64,000 nucleotides of DNA, from contig CALJKW010000053.1 of the NCBI GenBank assembly GCA_937980205.1, forward strand, positions 1 through 64,000, written 5' to 3'. Each line of letters begins with the position of its first letter. Position 1 is the stretch's first letter. Source of the DNA: an uncultured Myxococcales bacterium. GTDB lineage: Bacteria; Myxococcota; Myxococcia; Myxococcales; Myxococcaceae. Made by a program: the position numbers and the translations under genes. The notes below the pieces were generated by a model. The model did not search any database and was not told the origin of the DNA. It was given only the letters and a program-made list of their open reading frames with translations. Positions 53,828-64,000 of the stretch are shown here, piece after piece.

Positions 53828-55896
53828 TACGTGACGATCAGCTTCGGCCCCCGCCCGTTGGGGTCCTCGCGCGAGTGGAACTCGAACGCGTCGAACGAGT
53901 TGTACCGGAGGTAGGGGTACAGGTAGTTCGTGATGCCGAGCTCCCAGCCCTGGTTGACGTAGGCGCCGCTCACCCAGTTCTTCACCGTCTGGGTCTGGTC
54001 GAGCTCGTAGACCTGGAGCACCGACTGGGGGGGCTCGTGCTGCGTCTCGGAGTACACGTAGTGCTGGAAGCCGAGCGAGTTGCTCCAGGTGACGCTCGAG
54101 CCGCTCCACGGGCTGGCGAGGGCCCAGATCGCCCAGCGCCGCGGAACCGAGCCGGTGCCGTAGGCCGCGGTCGTCAGCCGCAGCTTCGCGCTGACCACCG
54201 TCTTCCCGGCGAGCTGCGAGAGGTCGAACCTGATCAGCGCGCGCCCGCAGAGCGAGTCGAAGCGCTCGGGCGCGGGGCCGATCGGCGGGTTCCAATACCA
54301 CGTGCAGCCGACCGCGAGCCCAGGGCCCGAGAACAGCGCGTTCGTCTGGTACACCGTCGTCGCGGCGCTCGCGGTGATGCTGCTCTGGAGCACGCTGTTG
54401 TCGTCCGCCGGAGACAGCGTGAGCGTCTGCTCGGGCGGCGTGGTCGCCGGCACGGTCAGCGTCGTGGTGCCCGTCGTCGTGCCGAGGCGGGCGGTGATGG
54501 TGGCGGTGCCCTGCCCGACTCCGCTCGCGAGGCCGGTGGCGTCGACGGTGACCGCGCTCATGTTGCTCGACATCCACGTGACCTGGGCGCTCAGGTCCGC
54601 GTTGAGCTGCGGGAACGCGGCCGACGTCCCCGTCGCGGTCAGCTTGAGCGTCGTCCCCTGCGCCAGCGTGGCGGTGCCGCTCGCGCCGGTGGAGATGGTG
54701 ATGGCGTCGGGCACCGGCTCCTGGACGGTGGCGGTCCCGGTGACGCTCAGCGTCCCCGCCGCGGTGTACGTGACGGCGGTCATCATCGAGGTGCCGACCT
54801 TCTTCCCGTACCAGCGGCCGTCGGGGAGGATCTCGACGACGGTCGGGTCGCCGCTCGACCACACCACCAGCGTGAAGTTGCTCGAGCCGACGCCGCCGAA
54901 GTCGGCATCCGGCCAGTGGGGGAAGGTCGTCTGGCCGCGCAGCAGCGGCTGCGCCCGGTAGACGAGGGCGGCGAGGTCGAAGCCCGGGTTCGTGATGCGC
55001 GTCCTCGTGCTGCCCTCGACGCCCTGCAGCGTCGCCGTCACGCGCATGCCGCTGGACGCGCTGACCGCCGAGTACAGCCCGGTCGCGCTCACCGTCGCGG
55101 CGCCCGACATGTCGCTGAGCGTCCACGCCGCGGTCGAGGTGACGTCGCCGGTCGAGCCGTCCGAGAACGTGGCCGTCGCGGTCAGCTGCTTCGTGTCGCC
55201 CGGCTTCAGCACCAGCACCGGCGGCGTCACGGCGATTCCCGTCACGGTTTTCGCGCCCACCGTCGCGGTCACGCTGGAGCGCTTGCCGCGCAGCGCCGCC
55301 TCGATGGTCGTCGTGCCCGCGGTCATGGCGGTGACCAGCCCGGCGGCCGAGACGCTCGCCACCGCCGGCGTGCTCGACGTCCACGCCGCCTCGGACGAGA
55401 CGTTGCGCGTGCTGCCGTCGGCGAAAGCACCGGTCGCGACGAACTGCACCGTGGCGCCGGCGCCGAGCTGCAGCATGTCGGGCGTGACCGCGACGGACGT
55501 CAGCGCCGGGCCCGCAACGGTCACGCTCAGCGTGGCCGTCTTGCCCTCGAGCGCGGCGCGGATCTCGGTCGTCCCGTCCATCGCCGCGGTCACGAGCCCG
55601 CCCGCCACCGTCGCGACCATGGTCATCGACGAGGTCCACTCGGCGCTCGCCGTCACGTCGCGCGTCGAGCCGTCGGAGTAGCGCCCGGTCGCGGTGAGCT
55701 GCTGCTGCTCGGGCACCCCGAGCGTCACCTGCAGCGGCGAGAGCGTCAGGCTGTCGAGCGTCGCCGCGGTGCCTCCGCCGGCGCCGCCCGCGCCACCTCC
55801 GCCGCCGCCTCCCGTGCCGCCGTCGGAGCCGCCGCCTCCGGGACACGCCACGAGGACCAGGACTGCCGCTGCCGCCGCTGCGCTGCGAGAGAACAT
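53821..55896 (-). CDS. Big2-repeat lipoprotein with DNRLRE-like C-terminus
   Basis: A 691-residue lipoprotein (leader with VAC, then a Gly/Ser linker). Several Big2-type Ig-like domains follow (repeated LTATGRYSDGSTRDVT-type strands and V-x-A/T-G-L-V-T turns), a unique middle (about 300-400), another Big2, and a C-terminal ~190-residue DNRLRE/CBM96-like domain (VLQSSITASAATTVYQ, LIRFDLSQLAGKTVVSAKLRL). It is probably a surface adhesin or cell-wall-binding protein. ATG at 55896. Confidence 0.82.
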   Translation of the reverse strand: MFSRSAAAAAAVLVLVACPGGGGSDGGTGGGGGGGAGGAGGGTAATLDSLTLSPLQVTLGVPEQQQLTATGRYSDGSTRDVTASAEWTSSMTMVATVAGGLVTAAMDGTTEIRAALEGKTATLSVTVAGPALTSVAVTPDMLQLGAGATVQFVATGAFADGSTRNVSSEAAWTSSTPAVASVSAAGLVTAMTAGTTTIEAALRGKRSSVTATVGAKTVTGIAVTPPVLVLKPGDTKQLTATATFSDGSTGDVTSTAAWTLSDMSGAATVSATGLYSAVSASSGMRVTATLQGVEGSTRTRITNPGFDLAALVYRAQPLLRGQTTFPHWPDADFGGVGSSNFTLVVWSSGDPTVVEILPDGRWYGKKVGTSMMTAVTYTAAGTLSVTGTATVQEPVPDAITISTGASGTATLAQGTTLKLTATGTSAAFPQLNADLSAQVTWMSSNMSAVTVDATGLASGVGQGTATITARLGTTTGTTTLTVPATTPPEQTLTLSPADDNSVLQSSITASAATTVYQTNALFSGPGLAVGCTWYWNPPIGPAPERFDSLCGRALIRFDLSQLAGKTVVSAKLRLTTAAYGTGSVPRRWAIWALASPWSGSSVTWSNSLGFQHYVYSETQHEPPQSVLQVYELDQTQTVKNWVSGAYVNQGWELGITNYLYPYLRYNSFDAFEFHSREDPNGRGPKLIVTYR

Positions 55897-55972
55897 GCGC
55901 GCACCATGCGCCGCAGCGGGGAGGTGTGTGCGCCAAAGCGTGTCACTTTTGCGCCACCGCGGCGCGAGGCCC

Positions 55973-58045
<2,073 letters not shown>

Positions 58046-58124
58046 GGCTGCAAAGGCACGGCTGCAATCGGCGTGCGGTCGTCAGTCTAGGAGGACACCG
58101 CGAAGGCGGTCACGCGAAAGCCCT

Positions 58125-58187
58125 ACGTGTCACCATTCGGGAAAACCTTCACTTCTTCCCTCACGCACAGTGGCTCACATGACACGT
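58125..58187. promoter_or_regulatory. Inverted repeat upstream of the kinase gene
   Basis: ACGTGTCA (58125-58132) and TGACACGT (58180-58187) have perfect 8-bp arms, 47 bp apart, between the end of hrcA and the start of the kinase on the minus strand. A two-site operator or weak terminator is possible. Confidence 0.3.
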
Positions 58188-58195
58188 GCGTCGGA

Positions 58196-59233
58196 TCACT
58201 CGTCGTCCAGCGCGCGGCTCAGCACCTGCGCGGTGAAGTCGACCAGCGGAATCACCCGCTGGTAGTCGAGGCGCGTGGGGCCGATGACGCCGACGGCGCC
58301 GAGCACGGACTCCTTGCTGCCGTAGGGGCTCGCGATGACGGTGACGTCTCCCTGCGACGAGAACTCGCTCTCGGCGCCGATGAAGATGCGCATCTCGCGG
58401 CCGCGCTGAACGCGATCGAGCAGCGCGAGCAGCTTGTGCTTGTCGTCGAGCGCCTTGAACAGCGCGCGCATGCGCTTGACGTCTTCGGCGAACTCGCGCG
58501 TCTCGAGGAAGCTGCCCTGCCCCTCGATCAGCACGCGCTCGTTGGACGTCAGCTCGGTCGCCTGCGCGCCGAGCTTGAGCGCCTTCTGCACCAGCGCGTC
58601 GTACTGCGCGCGCTCGCTCTCGAGCTCCTGCAGAATCCGGCCGCGCACGTCGTCGAGCGAGACGCCCTTCGAGAACAGCTCGTTCAAGAAGTTCGCCGCC
58701 TGCACCAGCTCGTCGCCCGAGAGCTGAAAGTCGACGGAGAGGAGCTTGTTCTGCACCTGGCCGCTCGCGCCGACGAGGATGGCGAGCACGCGGTCCTCGC
58801 GCAGCCGCACGAGCTCGATGCGGTTCACGACCAGCGTGCTCGGCCGCGGCGTGATGACGACGCTCGCGTGCTGGGTGAGCTGGTGCAGCACCTTGCTCGC
58901 CTCGGCGAGCCGCTCTTCGACGCCCGCGTTGACCGACAGCCCCTGCTGAATCAGCTGCTGCTCGCGCTGCCCCGGCTCGCGCAGCTGCAGGAGCGAGTCG
59001 ACGAAGAAGCGGTAGCCGCGATCCGTCGGCACGCGGCCGGCGGACGTGTGCGGCTTCTCGAGGAACCCGAGCTCCTCGAGCTCGGAGAGCACGTTGCGCA
59101 TCGTGGCGGGAGAGACCTCGAACTCGCCGCGGCGCGCGAGGGAGCTCGAGCCGATGGGCTCACCTTTGGTGATGAACTCCTTCACCACCGCCTTCAAAAC
59201 TTCCTTGGCTCTTTCGTCGAGCTCGTCGGCCAC
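58196..59233 (-). CDS. hrcA: Heat-inducible transcriptional repressor HrcA
   Basis: A 345-residue repressor. The N-terminal winged helix (LDERAKEVLKAVVKEFI, SPATMRNVLSELEELG, RVPTDRGYRFFVDSL) and the long C-terminal GAF-like and hydrophobic regions fit HrcA in length and order. HrcA binds CIRCE elements in front of groE and dnaK. GTG 59233 is chosen as the first start before the helix. No CIRCE (TTAGCACTC-N9-GAGTGCTAA) is visible here, and no chaperone gene is adjacent; only a kinase follows on the same strand. Confidence 0.9.
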   Translation of the reverse strand: MADELDERAKEVLKAVVKEFITKGEPIGSSSLARRGEFEVSPATMRNVLSELEELGFLEKPHTSAGRVPTDRGYRFFVDSLLQLREPGQREQQLIQQGLSVNAGVEERLAEASKVLHQLTQHASVVITPRPSTLVVNRIELVRLREDRVLAILVGASGQVQNKLLSVDFQLSGDELVQAANFLNELFSKGVSLDDVRGRILQELESERAQYDALVQKALKLGAQATELTSNERVLIEGQGSFLETREFAEDVKRMRALFKALDDKHKLLALLDRVQRGREMRIFIGAESEFSSQGDVTVIASPYGSKESVLGAVGVIGPTRLDYQRVIPLVDFTAQVLSRALDDE

Positions 59234-59257
59234 GGGGGGTATGTTAACCAACTCGTG

Positions 59258-59548
59258 ATGCAAGAGCGCTGGTTCGCCTACTTCCTGCGCTGCGCAGACG
59301 GCTCGCTGTACGCCGGAATGACGAACGACCTCGAGCGCCGCCTGGCCGCGCACAACGCCGGCCGGGGCGCGCGCTACACGCGGTCGCGGCTGCCGGTGGA
59401 GCTCGTGTGGAAGCGGCGCGTGCCGACACGGTCACACGCGCTCTCACTCGAAGCCACACTGAAGAAGCTTTCACGGACGCAAAAGCTCCAGCTCGTGCGG
59501 CACGCGCGCCATGTGACGAAGCGTCGGCGGGCCGCCAAGTCCGCCTGA
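59258..59548 (+). CDS. GIY-YIG domain protein (YhbQ/UPF0213-like)
   Basis: A 96-residue GIY-YIG endonuclease-fold protein. The motif reads YFLRCADGSLYAGMT, followed by a conserved Arg in LERRLAAHN and ARYTRSRLPVELVW. Small proteins of this family are widespread; some act on nucleic acids, most are uncharacterised. ATG at 59258; GTG 59255 is a close alternative. Divergent from hrcA by 24 bp. Confidence 0.85.
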   Translation: MQERWFAYFLRCADGSLYAGMTNDLERRLAAHNAGRGARYTRSRLPVELVWKRRVPTRSHALSLEATLKKLSRTQKLQLVRHARHVTKRRRAAKSA

Positions 59549-59568
59549 GCGTTGAAGAGGGGGGCGGC

Positions 59569-59712
59569 ATGCAACGTGATCATCACCACCGCATGGAACA
59601 ACAGATGGCCGAGCGTACCCGACAGCTCCTCACCTCACCGTGGGCGCTGCTCATGATGGCGGCGATGTCGGCGGCTGCCGTCACCGGGCTGATGCTGCAC
59701 CTGATGAGGTGA
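59569..59712 (+). CDS. 47-residue single-pass membrane peptide
   Basis: A short frame with a good Shine-Dalgarno sequence (GAGGGG 5-7 nt upstream). It starts with a charged, His-rich segment (MQRDHHHRMEQQMAER) and has one hydrophobic helix (SPWALLMMAAMSAAAVTGLMLHL). The function is unknown. Confidence 0.55.
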   Translation: MQRDHHHRMEQQMAERTRQLLTSPWALLMMAAMSAAAVTGLMLHLMR

Positions 59713-59716
59713 GGCT

Positions 59717-60166
59717 TCAGCCGCGCGAGTGACCACCGCGCGACTTCGCGGCGACCTTCCACGACGACTTCTTCTTCGACTTCGAAGCGAGGGCCTTCTT
59801 CGACTTCGAAGGCTCCTTCGCGGCAGGCGCGGACTTCAGCGAGTCCTGCGCCTCGATGCCCGCGATGAGCCCGCTGGTCGCGGCGACGAGGTCCATCGAC
59901 GAGATGCGGCCGTCGTCGTTGAGCGGAGCGGTGACGGTCGCCTTCAGCGCGCCGTTCGCGGCGAAGACCTTGAGCTCGACCTTGTTGCCCTTGATGACCT
60001 TCGCGGTGATGGAGGCGTCGGTACCCGAGCCGCACTCCATCGAGATGCAGAGCGTCTCTTTGAGCTGATCGGCGTAGGCGCCGCCCTTCGGCAGCGAGAT
60101 GCGCTCACCGACTGCCCACGCGGGGGCTGCGACCAGGGCCATCAGAACGAGGACTGAGCGAACCAT
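59717..60166 (-). CDS. Small secreted protein with Lys-rich tail
   Basis: A 149-residue protein from ATG 60166, with a Sec signal ending WAVG, a middle domain containing two Cys (CISMEC), and a strongly basic Lys/Ser-rich tail that could bind nucleic acids or anionic polymers. GGGGAGG lies just upstream. No family is recognised. Confidence 0.6.
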   Translation of the reverse strand: MVRSVLVLMALVAAPAWAVGERISLPKGGAYADQLKETLCISMECGSGTDASITAKVIKGNKVELKVFAANGALKATVTAPLNDDGRISSMDLVAATSGLIAGIEAQDSLKSAPAAKEPSKSKKALASKSKKKSSWKVAAKSRGGHSRG

Positions 60167-60296
60167 GCGCCTCCCCAGTGCAGGGGGCAGGCCCAACCTT
60201 CACGGCCAGCGGTTTCCGGCACTTGCGCGTAGGAGGGAAACCCACCTCGTGAGGGGTGATCCACCCACTTGGAGCAGCCGTGTGCCGATCACCGGC

Positions 60297-60545
60297 TCAG
60301 GCGTAATGAACCGTTCCAAGCGTCCGCAGCACGATGCCGATGAACAGGCCGCCCCAGGTGCCGGCGACGATGAGGCCCTTCTGGCGATGCTCGAACTGCG
60401 CGAAGCCGTAATAGATGGCGAACAGCGGGATGCAGAGCACCATGAAGCCGGTGCCGAGGCTGCGCTGAAAGGCGTGCCGCAGGGTGAGCACGAAGCACGT
60501 GACCGCGAGCAGCAGGAAGCATTGGCCGACGATGGCGAGCAGCAC
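60297..60545 (-). CDS. Small membrane protein
   Basis: An 82-residue protein from GTG 60545 with three hydrophobic segments (LAIVGQCFLLLAVTCFVL, GFMVLCIPLFAIYYGF, GLIVAGTWGGLFIGIVL). No family is assigned. It starts 20 bp from the divergent membrane protein. Confidence 0.55.
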   Translation of the reverse strand: MLLAIVGQCFLLLAVTCFVLTLRHAFQRSLGTGFMVLCIPLFAIYYGFAQFEHRQKGLIVAGTWGGLFIGIVLRTLGTVHYA

Positions 60546-60565
60546 GCGTGTTATCTAGCGCGGTC

Positions 60566-60844
60566 ATGGCCAGCGTGAAAACCGTGGTGCTGTTCCTGTT
60601 GATCGGCGCGGTGCTCGGGGTCGTGGTGGTCGACTTCATCGCTCCGCCGACGATCGCCTGGGACCACACGCCGGCCTCGGGCTCGGCGCTGTGCAACTGC
60701 GGTGAGACCGCCCTCAACGTCGCGAACGCGATGATCAAATGGCAGGCCGTCGGCGCCGCCGTCGGCGGGCTCTCGTTCCTGGTGCTCGGCGTGCTGTGGG
60801 AAGTGCGGCAGCGCAAGAAGACGCCGGCCGCGGCGGCCGCATAA
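60566..60844 (+). CDS. Small membrane protein
   Basis: A 92-residue protein from ATG 60566: N-terminal helix (TVVLFLLIGAVLGVVVVDF), a short loop with CNC, and a second helix (AVGAAVGGLSFLVLGVLW) with a basic end. No family is recognised. The B-box-type gene follows 9 bp later. Confidence 0.6.
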   Translation: MASVKTVVLFLLIGAVLGVVVVDFIAPPTIAWDHTPASGSALCNCGETALNVANAMIKWQAVGAAVGGLSFLVLGVLWEVRQRKKTPAAAAA

Positions 60845-60853
60845 AGCAGTCAG

Positions 60854-61327
60854 ATGGTCCCCGCCGGAGCACGCTGCGCGACGCACGCCCAGGTGGCGGC
60901 GGTCGACGTCTGCCAGCGGTGCGGGAGGTTTCTGTGCGGAGACTGCATCGAGCTCGTCGAGGACGACTCGTTCTGCGCCGACTGCGCCGCGCGCGTGAAC
61001 GTGCCGGGCTCGAAGCTCGCGAAGGCCGGGCTCGTCGTGACCGGGCTCTCGTGGCTCGCGTTCGGCGGCTTCGCGTTCGGCTACCGCACGCCGCTGTTCC
61101 TCATCGGGCTCGTGCTGGTGCCGGGGCCCGGCGCGCTCGCCGCGCTCACCATCGCGGTGATGGAGTGGCGGAGGATGAAGGCGGGGCTGAGCGCCGCGCG
61201 CGGGAGGCGGTGGGTGGTTGCGACGTTCCTGTTCGCGACGCCGCTGCTGCTGCTGTCGGTGGCGATGATCGCCTTCGCGGCGTTCGTGTTCTTCGGGCTG
61301 ATCGCTTCAGAGCGGGTCGAGAGTTGA
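60854..61327 (+). CDS. B-box-type zinc-finger membrane protein
   Basis: A 157-residue protein with an N-terminal B-box-like zinc motif: CATH, CQRCGRFLCGDC, then CADC (residues about 8-44). Three or four membrane helices follow. Such fused zinc-finger/membrane proteins are seen in myxobacteria; the role is unknown. It is co-directional with the small membrane protein upstream and ends at the repeat copy D. Confidence 0.7.
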   Translation: MVPAGARCATHAQVAAVDVCQRCGRFLCGDCIELVEDDSFCADCAARVNVPGSKLAKAGLVVTGLSWLAFGGFAFGYRTPLFLIGLVLVPGPGALAALTIAVMEWRRMKAGLSAARGRRWVVATFLFATPLLLLSVAMIAFAAFVFFGLIASERVES

Positions 61328-61460
61328 GAGAGACAAGAAACCGCGCAGGGTGAGCCTGTCGAACCCTCCGGGCGATCTGGGCAGAGCCTTCTCGAAGGCG
61401 ATGCTGCGGACCCGTTCGATCGTCGCGGTCCGCTTCGGCCGCGACGGCTCAGGGTGCGCG
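61326..61460 (+). repeat. Dispersed intergenic repeat, copy D
   Basis: Starts right after the stop at 61327. Blocks GAGAGACAAGAAACCGCGCA and TCCGGGCGATCTGGGC are the reverse complement of copy A near 11607-11678, and GGACCCGTTCGA recurs further along. Confidence 0.65.
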
Positions 61461-61474
61461 CCTTCGTGGTCTCC

Positions 61475-62338
61475 TCAGAAGAAGCCCACCAGCGCGCCGC
61501 CGCTCGCGGTCGGAACGAAGCTCACGCGCGGTCCGGTCGCCTGCGTCTCGCCGGGCATCAGCACCACGCCGGTGACGACGAGCGCCGCACCCACGATGAG
61601 GGCGATGATGGACACCGTCTTCGCGGGGCGGATGAAGCCCTCGACCTCGGCCTGGTAGTCGGCGCGCGAGCGCAGCACGTCGGGGTTGGTGTCGCCCGCC
61701 GACAGCTCGCGCGAGAGCGCAAGCTCCTGCGACACCGCGAGCAGGCCGAGCACGGCGCCGCCGAGGATCGACGCGGCGCCCGCACCGATGAGCGAGAACT
61801 GCATCACCCGCGACGGAGGCGGAGGAATCGGCGTCGCCGTCGCCTCGGCCACCACGTACTTGAGCTGCTCGCGCAGCACGCCGAGGTCCTTGCCGATCAG
61901 CGTCGAGCGCCCGAGCGGCTGCGCCTTCTGCGAGTCCATCGTCTGAAGGTTGAGCTGGTACGCGTCGCCGAGCCGCGCCACCGAGCCGTTGAGCACGAAG
62001 CGGGCCCCGAGCGCTCCGGCGAGCTCGGTCAGGCAGTTCGTCGCCTCGTCCGAGCAGCCCATCAGCTCGCGCTGCCGCTCGACGTTGAGCAGGGTCTCGA
62101 CGTCCTTGCTCGAGATGACCTCGAAGAAGCCGCGCGAGCTCACCTCGGTCGTGACCGCCTCGGTGAGCGCCGAGCCGATGCCGGCCTCGACGCCGCCGGC
62201 GGTGGCGAGCTGCAGCACGATGAGCTTCGGCTTCTTCGCCGGCGCGGGCTCGGCCGCCGAAGCAGAGCCCGCGGCGAGCAGCAGCAGGAGCGCGCCGACT
62301 GCCGCCTCACCCCGGCCCGCTCTCCTGCGCCGCAGCAA
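61475..62338 (-). CDS. Possible separate CsgG/TolB-like gene inside the fused frame
   Basis: From TTG 62338 the frame reads MLRRRRAG, then a good signal peptide (GALLLLLAAGSASA) and the CsgG/TolB-like domain with GVERQ/LNVERQR-x-LMGCSD, VLNGSVARLG and two C-terminal hydrophobic segments. No ATG or GTG lies in frame nearby. It is the paralogue of 42365-43387; listed as an alternative to reading the fusion as one protein. Confidence 0.45.
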   Translation of the reverse strand: MLRRRRAGRGEAAVGALLLLLAAGSASAAEPAPAKKPKLIVLQLATAGGVEAGIGSALTEAVTTEVSSRGFFEVISSKDVETLLNVERQRELMGCSDEATNCLTELAGALGARFVLNGSVARLGDAYQLNLQTMDSQKAQPLGRSTLIGKDLGVLREQLKYVVAEATATPIPPPPSRVMQFSLIGAGAASILGGAVLGLLAVSQELALSRELSAGDTNPDVLRSRADYQAEVEGFIRPAKTVSIIALIVGAALVVTGVVLMPGETQATGPRVSFVPTASGGALVGFF

Positions 62339-64000
62339 GGCGACGACCGCGAGCAGCAGCGCGCCCGCTGGCGACGCGGCACAGCCACAGGCCGAGCCGG
62401 TCACCATGCCGTTGTTGCCCGCATCCGGCGCGCTCGCGACGTCGATGAAGAACGCGCAGGTGTCGACGTTGCCGGCGGCGTCGATGGCGACGACGGACAC
62501 TGCGTTGCGGCCCGGCGGGAAGACCGTGCCCGACGGAGCGCTCGAGGTGACCATCGGCATCGGGTCGACGTCGTCGGTCGCGCTGGCCGAATACGTCACC
62601 GCGGTGCCGAACGGCACGCTCTGACTCATCGGGCACATCGCCACCGGCGCGCGGTCGTCACGCACCTCGACCGCGAACGTGCAGTCGCTGGTGTGGCCGA
62701 CGTGGTCGGTGGCCGTCGCGGTCACCACCGTGCGCCCGAGCGGGAACGACGAGCCGCTCGCGTGGCTCAGGCTCACCGCCGGCGCGGGGTCGATCTGATC
62801 GACCGCCAGAGGCGGCGGGAACGTCACCACCGTGCCCATGGTGCCGGTCGCGGGGGCCACCACCGTCCCCGGACACGAGATGCGCGGGGCCGTCGCGTCG
62901 CGACGGACGCTCACGCTCGTGCTCGTCTCTCCGCCCGAGGTGCGCGCGCTGCACGGCAGCACGGTGTCGGGCCCGTCCTGCGTGACGAGGGTGCTGCCGA
63001 TGAAGCCGCCGTCGATCTCCGTGCGGCTGGTGCCGCAGCCGCTGCTCGCGAGGATCGGCGCGTCGGGGTCGGTGACGCGGAAGCTGACGGCGACGTCGCT
63101 CACGTACCAGCCGCCGTCTCCGCCGGTCTGGCCGGTGACCTGCGGCACGATGCTCGGCGGCGCTTCGGAGAGCGCCAGCACGTACGGCTCCTGGTCTCCG
63201 AGCGCGTCCATCGCGCGGAAGATGAGCCAGCCGTACGCCGAGGTCAGCCGCACCGGCCCCGACGACGAGGGGCCGGGCACGAGATCCGCCACCATGCGCG
63301 TGCCCGCGGCGGTGCCGTCGGTGACCCACAGCTCGCGGCCGTGCTCGCGATCCGACGCGACGAAGAACGTGCGGCGCCCCGCCGCGACGAACTCGTCGGG
63401 TGAGCTGCCCTCGGGCCCGGGGATGATGTCGGCCACGCGCTGCGCGGTCGTGCCGTCGGAGAACCAGGGCTCGGGCCCCGTCTCGGGGGTCGACACTTCG
63501 AAGAAGACCCCGCCGACGCCCGGCTGCGGGAAGACGCTGACGTCGAAGCCCGCGATGCGCGTCGCGCCCGGCGCCGCCGGGCTCGCGACGAAGAGCCCGC
63601 GGCCGCCGTCCACCTCGTCGCCGACGAAGAAGAGCCGGTCTCCCTCCACCGCGAAGTTGCGCGGGTTGCCCGACTGCGAGCCCGGGAGCACGTCGGCCCA
63701 CTCGCGCGTGCCCGCGACCGTGCCGTCGGTCGACCAGAGCTCGCAGCCGCTGTTCACCGAGCACATGTCGGCGAACACGCGCGGCCCCACGGCGCGCAGC
63801 CACAGCGCCCAGTCGTCGGCGAGGCGCGTGGCGCCGTTCGCCGTGTAGCCGTACAGGTAGCGGCCGGCGGGGATCTCGGCGACGGTGATGACTCCGCCGT
63901 CGGGGAGCGCGACGGGCTCCGCGTTGAACAGATCGACGACGCTGTTCGCCGCGCCGGGGTTCAGGTCACCGAGCATCACCGTGCCGGCGGTGGTGCCGTC
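61475..64000 (-). CDS. ELWxxDGT/HYR surface protein fused in frame to a CsgG/TolB-like protein (5'-partial)
   Basis: One open frame runs off the right edge, so the N-terminus is missing. It holds ELWxxDGT-type repeats (ELWSTDGT, ELWVTDGT and a weaker PWFSDGT; another partial at the very edge), two HYR-like domains, then a Gly-Cys/hydrophobic/Arg-rich segment matching a MYXO-CTERM tail, and, without a stop, a second signal-like stretch and a CsgG/TolB-like domain paralogous to 42365-43387. Either this is a fusion protein, or two genes share a frame, with the second starting at the internal TTG near 62338. A fusion would put a sorting signal inside the protein, so two genes or an assembly error is more likely. 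Confidence 0.7.
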   Translation of the reverse strand, partial: DGTTAGTVMLGDLNPGAANSVVDLFNAEPVALPDGGVITVAEIPAGRYLYGYTANGATRLADDWALWLRAVGPRVFADMCSVNSGCELWSTDGTVAGTREWADVLPGSQSGNPRNFAVEGDRLFFVGDEVDGGRGLFVASPAAPGATRIAGFDVSVFPQPGVGGVFFEVSTPETGPEPWFSDGTTAQRVADIIPGPEGSSPDEFVAAGRRTFFVASDREHGRELWVTDGTAAGTRMVADLVPGPSSSGPVRLTSAYGWLIFRAMDALGDQEPYVLALSEAPPSIVPQVTGQTGGDGGWYVSDVAVSFRVTDPDAPILASSGCGTSRTEIDGGFIGSTLVTQDGPDTVLPCSARTSGGETSTSVSVRRDATAPRISCPGTVVAPATGTMGTVVTFPPPLAVDQIDPAPAVSLSHASGSSFPLGRTVVTATATDHVGHTSDCTFAVEVRDDRAPVAMCPMSQSVPFGTAVTYSASATDDVDPMPMVTSSAPSGTVFPPGRNAVSVVAIDAAGNVDTCAFFIDVASAPDAGNNGMVTGSACGCAASPAGALLLAVVALLRRRRAGRGEAAVGALLLLLAAGSASAAEPAPAKKPKLIVLQLATAGGVEAGIGSALTEAVTTEVSSRGFFEVISSKDVETLLNVERQRELMGCSDEATNCLTELAGALGARFVLNGSVARLGDAYQLNLQTMDSQKAQPLGRSTLIGKDLGVLREQLKYVVAEATATPIPPPPSRVMQFSLIGAGAASILGGAVLGLLAVSQELALSRELSAGDTNPDVLRSRADYQAEVEGFIRPAKTVSIIALIVGAALVVTGVVLMPGETQATGPRVSFVPTASGGALVGFF

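Overview
The window looks like a chromosomal stretch from a member of the Myxococcota (myxobacteria). GC and GC3 are very high. Starts are often GTG, and adjacent genes often overlap by GTGA or ATGA. The gene content is also typical: FHA-type sigma54 activators, Hanks-type Ser/Thr kinases with PEGA-like tails, PKD, Big2 and HYR lipoproteins, DUF1552/DUF1592 pairs, ELWxxDGT repeats and MYXO-CTERM-like sorting tails. I cannot name the genus. I saw no rRNA, tRNA, CRISPR array, prophage or intact insertion sequence.

Layout. 0-5.2 kb, minus strand: a VWA protein, a lone receiver domain, two PKD lipoproteins, and a class III-like sirtuin that runs to the window edge. The outer part of this block is visibly less GC-rich. 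5.2-11.6 kb, mainly plus strand: DUF2804 protein, an FHA-sigma54-like regulator with a damaged AAA+ core, a small lipoprotein (minus), a coupled phospholipase C-like/ceramidase-like pair, and a GAF-PAS-GGDEF protein. 11.7-21.7 kb, minus strand: beta-helix lipoprotein, DUF1552 Tat protein and DUF1592-type lipoprotein in one coupled operon; then a TPR/barrel-like protein, a Ser/Thr kinase overlapping an intact FHA-sigma54 activator, and a second beta-helix protein. 21.8-29.6 kb, plus strand: kinase, a 1417-residue eight-repeat lipoprotein, and a patatin phospholipase.

29.7-36.0 kb is a compact assimilatory sulfate operon read as cysH-cysG-cysI-cysD-cysN. A good sigma70-type promoter in front of it overlaps a perfect 16-bp palindrome. 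36-46.8 kb holds secreted and envelope proteins: a CxxCH lipoprotein, TPR proteins, a Cys-rich lipoprotein, a large lipoprotein coupled to a CsgG/TolB-like protein, and a transglutaminase-like membrane protein. 46.9-53.8 kb: AI-2E-family permease, a photoactive yellow protein (PYP) homologue, a large muralytic surface protein, LysR divergent from DoxX, and small membrane proteins. 53.8-64 kb: Big2/DNRLRE lipoprotein, a pseudokinase-kinase fusion, hrcA, a GIY-YIG protein, several small membrane proteins, and an open frame joining an ELWxxDGT/HYR/MYXO-CTERM protein to a second CsgG/TolB-like protein.

The most interesting items are: the PYP homologue that keeps the chromophore Cys but has Phe at the Tyr42 position; the FHA regulator lacking GAFTGA and the Walker B Asp; the pseudokinase-kinase tandem; the fused frame at the right edge; a dispersed repeat family filling every long convergent gap; and inverted repeats that contain the stop codons of both convergent genes.
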